Positions 58,062-64,000 of a stretch of DNA of 64,000 nucleotides are shown one piece after another. The translations under genes and the position numbers were made by a program. The stretch comes from VRUE01 sp963742535 (GTDB lineage: Bacteria > Actinomycetota > Thermoleophilia > Solirubrobacterales > 70-9). The notes beneath the pieces were generated by a model, which was given only the letters and a program-made list of their open reading frames with translations, was not told where the DNA came from and did not search any database. Each line of letters starts with the position of its first letter. Within the stretch, counting starts at the first letter, position 1. The stretch spans positions 1,364,001 to 1,428,000 of the forward strand of contig CAVUMC010000002.1 in the NCBI GenBank assembly GCA_963742535.1, given 5' to 3'.

Positions 58062-61042
58062 TTCCCACCCTTCTTATGCCCCTTGCCCTTCGCAGCCTTC
58101 CCCTTCTTCCCCCCACAGGTCCCCCGCAGCACCGTGTTGAACTTGGCCCCGATGTTGTTCTGGGCGATCGAGGAGACAGAGGCAAAGGGAGGAGCGGCGC
58201 AGATGTCGGTCGAGTTGGTGAGCAGGCCGTGCTTGCCTCCTCGCAGCGTCATCACGAAGCGATCGAGGGGCTGGTCTGGGAGTTCGTCGAAGAAGGCATC
58301 GACTCCGCCTTGCTTGGTCGGGCCGATGTGGCCTTCGACGACGATGCGGACCGCGCCGGAGTAGAGGTCAGCGACCAGGTCTGGGAGCTTGCCGGTGGAG
58401 GAGCGCAGGTAGACGTTTCCCCTCAGCGGTTCAGAGAGAAGCGGCGTGTAGGCGACGGCGGAGCCATAGACCGAGCCTGAGGGGCACTTTTTGGCGTCGA
58501 ACTGCACCCTCGAGCAGACTTCCCTGATGTGGTTTTGCGCCAGGAACTCGGCATGGGGCATTTCGACCTCGATCCGCCTCAGGTTTGAGTCCTGCGGTCC
58601 CCTGGCGGCGAAGGTGGCCCGCAGCTGGGGGTAGCCGCCGCGGTGGAAGTTGCCCCTGAGCCTTATGCCGAGCTTTGGCTTGAAGCCCAAGGTGGAGCAG
58701 TTCAAGAGCTGGAAGTGGCGGGAGACCGTGACCTTGGAATCGTCAGAGGCGCTTTCGAAGCTGGCGCCTGAGCCGGTAAGGGTCGATTCGAGGTTCGATG
58801 GCTCACAGCTCGAGGGGTTGTGGGTGAAGGAGGGGCGGTCCATGTAGATGCGGACCTCCCTTAGGTGCAGGGGGATGCCGTCGATGATGTGGGGGATCGG
58901 GTCTGAGGCCGAGGAGTCGATCCTCAATTGCGCGGTGTGGGGATCGACCTGGAAGGCGGAGCGGATCACGATCGTGCCGAGGTCAAAGGGGCCGACCGTG
59001 GCTGAGTTGACGGTTACGAGGGATAGAGGAGCGCCGTGGTAGGGGCCTGCCAGGTAGATCCTCCCGGCGGCATAGGTCAAGGCTGGTCCTACCCCGTAGC
59101 CGGTCAGGGTCCGCCCTACCTGCGATGCCGCGGGACAGGAGGGATGGGCTTCCTCGCCAAAGCCGGTGTTTCGGCGTGAGGCTTCGATGCCTGCCTCAGG
59201 GCAATAGGGGACTCCCGCCAGCTTGCCGGTGATGCCCTTGGGCAGGACCAGGGAGTAGGAGGTGATCTCCTGGTCGGTGTCGTGGCGGGTGAGGTGGACG
59301 TAGTAGGGGGTGTAGGAGTTGACGTTGGAGTTGATGCCGCCGGTTACGGCTTGCACGTTGAAAGGGGGCGTGCCTGAGGGACAGGGGCCGAAGTCGACTC
59401 CTGAGGTGATGTCTGAGGAGGTCGGGGTGCTGGGGACCGTGGTTTCGTTGGACCAGGGGGTCATCTCCGTCCTGGTGATCGCTTCCCCGCAGGAGGGAGG
59501 GCTGATCAGGAAGGCCCTCTGGCCTGCCCTGAAGTCCATCGAGAGGTCGGTATAGGGGAGCTGGGGCAATCCTTCGAAGGTGGCTGTGATCGTGCCGTCA
59601 GAAGGGTTGGGGTCGATCTTGCCGGGGAGCTTGATCATCACGCCGCGTTGGGGCAGCTTGGCTACGAGGTAGACCGCCACGAGGCTTCCTGAAGGGTTGT
59701 CCCTGGGAGAAGCCAAATAGATCGCCCCGTTGAAGAATTCCCTTCCCGCTACGTCTTCGAAGAGCGGGGTCTGCACGATGAAGTCGCCGATCTTCGAGCC
59801 GTTGGGACAGCCTTGGCCCTGGCCGTTGAAGGGAGTCTCTGACGCGTACCCCGATGGAGAGCAGCCGATCAGGCCGGCTCCGACCGAGGGGTTGACGGTT
59901 ACGCCCTGGGGGAGATGCACCACGACCTTGCGCGCCGAGGATGGGACCGGCTGGGTCGGCTGGACCAGGCCTTCCTCATCGGCGGTGAGGCGGAAGGCAT
60001 AGCCCGAGGAGGTCGAGGCGTTGGTGGTGTTGAGCAGGCCGATCGGCTGGGGGGTGAAGGGAAGGTTGGCGCAGTTGCTGAGTTTTTCTGGCTGACCCCC
60101 GGTGTTGTTGTTGGTCGCGGTGGCCGAGACTTTCGGTCCTCCTTGCCACGAGTCAGCAGTAGCTGTGAAGGACAGCTGCGGCGAGCACTCGGTGGGCAGG
60201 GTGAGGAAGGCTTTCGGGGGGTATTCACCTGGGGGTCCGACCCCACAAGTGGCGGGGATGAACTTTTCTACTTCTTTGCCGTTGATGATTTTGATTTCGA
60301 TTTTGTGCAGTTCCCCGTGATAGGCGGCTGGGTCTTCCTCGTTCAGGCAGTTGCCGCGTTCGGGGTCATTGGCGGTTCCCCATGGCACTCCCCAGAGGTG
60401 CAGGTCGATGCCCGAGACATCCAAGGATTGAGAGAAGTCCTTGGCCTCGAGCGAGAGGGTGTAACGCCCACTGGAGTCGGGCACCAGGGTCGTGTCGAAG
60501 ACGACTGGCGAGCCGTAAGGGGAGGCGCCGAGCTGAGCGGGAAGGCCGGGAGCGGCTTTGAGGTTGAACAAGCCAAAGCGCCTTGTCACCCCGCCGCCAA
60601 AAGAGGAATGCACGTCGATCGTGCCGACCTGGCTATAGAGCGGGCAGGACTCTCCAGAGAAGCTCTGTTCGTAAGGGGAAACCCTCGGTGTCTGGAAATC
60701 GACGAGCGAGCACTTGACCAGTTCGCTTGCCACTGAGCCCTGGAAGGTCGGGTTCAAGAGCATCCCCTGGGGGGTTTCAACCCTTAGGTCCCGCAAATCC
60801 CCATCGGGGAAGCCACCCGCTTCGTTGAAGCCGAGGTGCATGCTCCATTCGCCCGGGTGAGTGCCGGCAGAAGAGGACGGTTTGCTTTCGGGGGTCTTGA
60901 CCAAGACCGAGAAGCCTTCTTTGCCCGCCTTGAAGCCGAAGGCGCCATAAGCACCGGAGGCAAACATGGCAAGGGCGGTGAGGATCAATGCCGAGGCAAT
61001 GGTGAGATTCCTCAAGGCGGCTGTGGTGCCGAGCGGCCTCAT
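58058..61042 (-). CDS. Family A large secreted protein (A3), polybasic C-terminus
   Basis: 994 residues from ATG 61042 (a GTG one codon earlier is possible). Signal peptide to about 32. Family features: SGESCPLYSQVGTIDV, NPSVGAGLIGCSPSGY, KIGDFIVQTPLF, DNPSGSLVAVYLVAKLPQRG, LPKGITGKLAGVPYC and LPDLVADLYSG. It is the closest match to A1 by eye, including the RGNCLNEE(E/D)PA segment. The tail GGKKGKAAKGKGHKKGGK ends it. Confidence 0.8.
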   Translation of the reverse strand: MRPLGTTAALRNLTIASALILTALAMFASGAYGAFGFKAGKEGFSVLVKTPESKPSSSAGTHPGEWSMHLGFNEAGGFPDGDLRDLRVETPQGMLLNPTFQGSVASELVKCSLVDFQTPRVSPYEQSFSGESCPLYSQVGTIDVHSSFGGGVTRRFGLFNLKAAPGLPAQLGASPYGSPVVFDTTLVPDSSGRYTLSLEAKDFSQSLDVSGIDLHLWGVPWGTANDPERGNCLNEEDPAAYHGELHKIEIKIINGKEVEKFIPATCGVGPPGEYPPKAFLTLPTECSPQLSFTATADSWQGGPKVSATATNNNTGGQPEKLSNCANLPFTPQPIGLLNTTNASTSSGYAFRLTADEEGLVQPTQPVPSSARKVVVHLPQGVTVNPSVGAGLIGCSPSGYASETPFNGQGQGCPNGSKIGDFIVQTPLFEDVAGREFFNGAIYLASPRDNPSGSLVAVYLVAKLPQRGVMIKLPGKIDPNPSDGTITATFEGLPQLPYTDLSMDFRAGQRAFLISPPSCGEAITRTEMTPWSNETTVPSTPTSSDITSGVDFGPCPSGTPPFNVQAVTGGINSNVNSYTPYYVHLTRHDTDQEITSYSLVLPKGITGKLAGVPYCPEAGIEASRRNTGFGEEAHPSCPAASQVGRTLTGYGVGPALTYAAGRIYLAGPYHGAPLSLVTVNSATVGPFDLGTIVIRSAFQVDPHTAQLRIDSSASDPIPHIIDGIPLHLREVRIYMDRPSFTHNPSSCEPSNLESTLTGSGASFESASDDSKVTVSRHFQLLNCSTLGFKPKLGIRLRGNFHRGGYPQLRATFAARGPQDSNLRRIEVEMPHAEFLAQNHIREVCSRVQFDAKKCPSGSVYGSAVAYTPLLSEPLRGNVYLRSSTGKLPDLVADLYSGAVRIVVEGHIGPTKQGGVDAFFDELPDQPLDRFVMTLRGGKHGLLTNSTDICAAPPFASVSSIAQNNIGAKFNTVLRGTCGGKKGKAAKGKGHKKGGK

Positions 61043-63390
61043 CACTTGCCTCCCCTGCGGTTCTTAGGCCTGGCCGTCCTCTTCGCCACGCACTTCTTCA
61101 CCTTCTTGCCGCCCTTGGTCTTGACCGTCTTTGGCACCTTGCCCTTGGGGCAGCTCTTAGCCGCCTTGGTGCCGTAGCGGGTGTAGTGGACCGGGGGGTT
61201 GCCTGGGCCTGAGAGCAGGGTGGTCAGGGTCGGTTCAGTGGGTTCGGGCGGGAGCGCCTGGCAGGAGTCGCCCTCGCAGGGAATGCCTTCGCCGGGTTCG
61301 GAGAAGCCGCCGCCGATACGGGCGTCGTAGAGGTCGATCGCGCCGGGGTCCTTGCCGACCAAGGAGCTACCAGTAAGGAAGTAGGCATCCGAGCCGTCAG
61401 ATGAGGCGTCGGCAAAAAACGAAGGCGTCGGGTCCCTGCCTGTGGAGAGGATGGACGCGCAGCCGTCGGCCCTTGTGCAGCTGCCCTCGTTCTGTGCCTC
61501 CCACTGGTAGGGGTCGGTGACGCCAGCGCCGCCGACACCTTGCGTATTGGTGTCGGTGGTTGAAATCGCATCGCCTGAATCGAAGAAGACGCGCTTGCCG
61601 CCATCGACCAGGACGCGGGGCTTGTAGGCGGTGAGGCCCGCTCCGTTCTTGATCGCGCCGGGGATTGACGAAGGACCGATCGGTCTGCCGTTGGTCGGGC
61701 TGCAGGAGACGCAGGTGATGCCGGTGCTTGCGTCATAGAGATAGACCTGCGAATCCGGTTCGCCATTGCCAAGGTCGGTGTTGTCATAGGTGTTGCCGTT
61801 GTGGTCTTCGAGCGGCGTGGTCGAGACGAAGAGAAGCTTCGATCCGTCCGCGGTGACGCGGGAGGTGCCGGTGGCCGGTGGGTAGTTGGAGATATCGGCG
61901 GCATTGGCAATCTTGGAGGCGCCATCACAGCCATTGGCGGCAGCGGTGTTGGCGGCGGCGCAGCGATAGAGCCCGCCCGAGCGCAGGTAGTAGAGGTTCG
62001 ACCCGTTGCTCGCGGCGCCCAGGACTCCCTGCACGTCAACGGAGGAAGTGAGCTTGGTCGCCACGTTGGTCGTGGTGTTGAAGCGGTAGAGGTCGCCGCC
62101 CTTGCTGAAGTAGGCAATGGACCCGTCACTCGAAGCGAGCTCGAATCTCCCCCCTCCCCCGGCTCCAAGGTCGGCCTGCTTCAAGGTCACCCCGTCGCGG
62201 ACGAAGAGGTTGCCCGCTTCATAGAGGTAGACGCGGGAGCCGTCGCTGGAGACGGCGTTAGCGCCCTGGGCGGCGATGGTCCCGCCGGGAGAGGCGTTCA
62301 GCTGCTTGAGCGCACCCCCGGAGAACTCATAGAGGTTGGCCTGCCCCGGGCAACCCGAAGTCGCGCCGGCGGTGAGCTTGGCGCAGGAGGAGAGCACCAC
62401 GTGGGTGAGGTCTTCAGATGAACCGGCGAGGCTAACTTCGAACTGCGAGGCGCTCTGACCCGAGAGGCCGGTCTCGCTGGGTCCGAGCAGTGCTTCGAAC
62501 CCACCCGAGGATGTGGTGCGCAGGTAGTAGTTCTGAAAGCCGGTGGGGGCATCGGTTCCCGGCAGCGTCGGGTTGGGGACCGGACAACCACTTGCTTCGC
62601 CCCTGCAGCCCTTGCCGTTTAGCAGCAGGCTTCTGGCGAGGTCGGTTGAGAAGAGGCGGTAAGGCGCTCCACCGCTGGCGATGTCATAGGAGCCCGAGAA
62701 GATCGGCACGGTGATGTTCTGGGTCGACCAGCCCGAGGAGCTGCGGGTGGAGATGTATTGGGAGGCCGGTGGTGCACCGGCTCCACCGGCGAAGGAAGAA
62801 GCCGAAGAGTAGGTGGCGCTGCCACCCTGGCTTGCGGCCTGCAGGGTCCCGCCTTCGGCGATCGATTCGGGAGTCGCGATCCCTCCGCCATTTTTGTCGA
62901 CCGGGCTGACCATCTCCCAGCCGCGGCCGTCGGGGAGCAACGGTCCGCCCGCGGCAGAGGCGGTGGTGAAGAATGGATAGGGAGCGGCGGTGGGCTTGGT
63001 GATCTGGCCTTTGCCGTTGAGGAGAACGAGGCGGTAGAGGTAGGTCGTGTCTGGGCTAAGGCCGGCGATCGTCGGGAAGTTGACCGTGAACATCCCGGCT
63101 TCGGCGCCGATCACGTTGATGTTGATCCGTTTAGCGCCGGTGAAGCCTTTGGCTTCGTATGTGGCCTGGGGCGTGTACTCAAAGTAGCCGCTGGTCAGCG
63201 AGCCGTTGGGGTCTACTTCCGCGGAGAGGGTTGCCGAGCGGGAGTCGACCTGGGAGGCCCAGAGCTCTCCGGCGATCGGTGGGCCGGCGGCAGAGGCCAA
63301 TGAAACACCTGCAGTGAGTAGGGCGCAGAGGGTGAGCAAGATGGCGCCACCGCACTTCAGAGAGCGGTGGCGCCTTTGGCTGATGCCCAT
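61042..63390 (-). CDS. Family B large secreted protein (B3)
   Basis: 782 residues from ATG 63390, behind a GAGGAG site. Signal peptide 1-34. FnIII-like domain about 37-145 (SRSATLSAEVDPNGSLTSGY, TTYLYRLVLLNGKGQ). The hallmark EMVSPVDKNGGGIATPES lies near residue 165. Propeller-like blades (SSDGSRVYLYEAGNLFVRD, ASNGSNLYYLRSGGLYRC) follow. The tail is KTKGGKKVKKCVAKRTARPK. Overall order and blade pattern match B2. Confidence 0.8.
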   Translation of the reverse strand: MGISQRRHRSLKCGGAILLTLCALLTAGVSLASAAGPPIAGELWASQVDSRSATLSAEVDPNGSLTSGYFEYTPQATYEAKGFTGAKRININVIGAEAGMFTVNFPTIAGLSPDTTYLYRLVLLNGKGQITKPTAAPYPFFTTASAAGGPLLPDGRGWEMVSPVDKNGGGIATPESIAEGGTLQAASQGGSATYSSASSFAGGAGAPPASQYISTRSSSGWSTQNITVPIFSGSYDIASGGAPYRLFSTDLARSLLLNGKGCRGEASGCPVPNPTLPGTDAPTGFQNYYLRTTSSGGFEALLGPSETGLSGQSASQFEVSLAGSSEDLTHVVLSSCAKLTAGATSGCPGQANLYEFSGGALKQLNASPGGTIAAQGANAVSSDGSRVYLYEAGNLFVRDGVTLKQADLGAGGGGRFELASSDGSIAYFSKGGDLYRFNTTTNVATKLTSSVDVQGVLGAASNGSNLYYLRSGGLYRCAAANTAAANGCDGASKIANAADISNYPPATGTSRVTADGSKLLFVSTTPLEDHNGNTYDNTDLGNGEPDSQVYLYDASTGITCVSCSPTNGRPIGPSSIPGAIKNGAGLTAYKPRVLVDGGKRVFFDSGDAISTTDTNTQGVGGAGVTDPYQWEAQNEGSCTRADGCASILSTGRDPTPSFFADASSDGSDAYFLTGSSLVGKDPGAIDLYDARIGGGFSEPGEGIPCEGDSCQALPPEPTEPTLTTLLSGPGNPPVHYTRYGTKAAKSCPKGKVPKTVKTKGGKKVKKCVAKRTARPKNRRGGK

Positions 63391-63408
63391 TGCTTTGCGC
63401 GCTCCTCG

Positions 63409-64000
63409 CTAGCGGCTCGCGCGCTTAGGGGAGTGCTTTTGCTTCTTGGCCTTCTTCTTCTTTGACTTCTTGGCCTTGGCGCACTTGGAGTTCTTCAGTT
63501 CAGGCCGCAGTTCGACTCCCTTGCCGTTTTGGGCCGCGATCAAGGCGGTTGCCTTGTTGGTGGCCTTGCAGATGTTGGTCGAGTTCTGCAGCAGGCCCTT
63601 CTTGCCGCCTTGCATGCTCAAGACGAAGGAGGAGACCGGGAGGTCCGGGACCCCTTCGAAGGTTGAGCGGATACCGCCGTTGACCGAATCGATCCTTGCC
63701 ACCGCATCGACCGCGATCGGTTGAGAGGGCGGGCCGTGCAGGGCGACCACCAGGTCGGGCAGCTTGTGGGTTGAGGACCGCAGGTAGACGTTTCCTCCCA
63801 GCGTGTAGTCGACCAATGGGCTGGTTGCCGTTGCGGTGCCGTAGATCGAAGCGGCTGGGCAGGCAGAGCCGTTGCCGTCTCCTTCTGCGAACTGCACCCG
63901 GGTGCAGACGGTGCCGATGTGGCTTTGGTCGAGGAACTCCGAATGGGGCAGTGCCACCGATGCTTCGGCGATGTTGGCTCCGCCGGCTGGCATCGTCACC
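63409..64000 (-). CDS. Family A secreted protein (A4), N-terminus beyond window edge
   Basis: The last about 196 residues of an A protein, open at the right edge. SHIGTVCTRVQFAEGDGNGS, LGGNVYLRSSTHKLPDLVVA and LSMQGGKKGLLQNSTNICKA match the ends of A1-A3. The tail KSKKKKAKKQKHSPKRASR is strongly basic. It ends 18 bp before B3, the widest spacing seen between an A and a B gene here. Confidence 0.82.
   Translation of the reverse strand, partial: VTMPAGGANIAEASVALPHSEFLDQSHIGTVCTRVQFAEGDGNGSACPAASIYGTATATSPLVDYTLGGNVYLRSSTHKLPDLVVALHGPPSQPIAVDAVARIDSVNGGIRSTFEGVPDLPVSSFVLSMQGGKKGLLQNSTNICKATNKATALIAAQNGKGVELRPELKNSKCAKAKKSKKKKAKKQKHSPKRASR

Noticed and set aside
49454..63400. Sugar hydrolases or adhesins with known catalytic domains among the A and B proteins
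   Set aside because: I looked for catalytic motifs and sorting signals and saw none; FnIII-like and propeller-like regions alone do not assign a function.

Overview
The window is a 64 kb piece of a GC-rich actinobacterial chromosome. I infer class Thermoleophilia (Solirubrobacterales/Gaiellales type). Support comes from strong C/G third positions, many ATGA/GTGA/TGATG gene overlaps, a C5 heme pathway beside CcmABC-type cytochrome c maturation genes, a DUF1385 protein, a DUF6458 protein, and large families of secreted proteins. No rRNA is present. One complete tRNA (Arg, CCT) is present.

Layout. 0-32 kb is ordinary core chromosome: a metallophosphoesterase (cut by the edge), two aldehyde dehydrogenases, a SpoIID-domain protein, ychF, a PAP2 phosphatase, a BtrH/DUF4872 protein, an endonuclease VIII-like glycosylase, methylmalonyl-CoA epimerase, DUF1385, rarA, an ECF sigma factor with a membrane partner, an ATP-grasp/methyltransferase pair, ccmA-ccmB-ccmC-ccmD-like-hemA-hemC-cobA/hemD, birA, a large SF2 helicase, a TlpA-like lipoprotein, NfeD/slipin, and a GalT-like protein. 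Many well-conserved genes between 3.1 and 7.4 kb, and two later ones, carry single-base frameshifts, most simply explained as sequence errors.

32.3-38.9 kb is an accessory island at a tRNA-Arg(CCT) gene. It holds two unknown genes, the tail of a tyrosine recombinase that stops inside a 39-nt copy of the tRNA 5' half, an MntA-like nucleotidyltransferase with a HEPN protein, an 868-aa SF2 helicase with a C-terminal PD-(D/E)xK-like nuclease motif, the intact tRNA, and an IS481-family element with a 16-bp target duplication. This is the best candidate for an undescribed (probably anti-phage) system.

38.9-64 kb is dominated by two minus-strand operons of very large exported proteins of unknown function. 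Two families alternate: A, about 960-1090 aa, and B, about 750-1350 aa with FnIII-like and beta-propeller-like regions. Accessory genes follow, and both operons end in the same small secreted family D. Most junctions overlap by a few bases and almost every A and B protein ends in a lysine-rich tail. A nest of four TetR-family regulators lies between the operons. This looks like a duplicated, lineage-specific cell-surface system.
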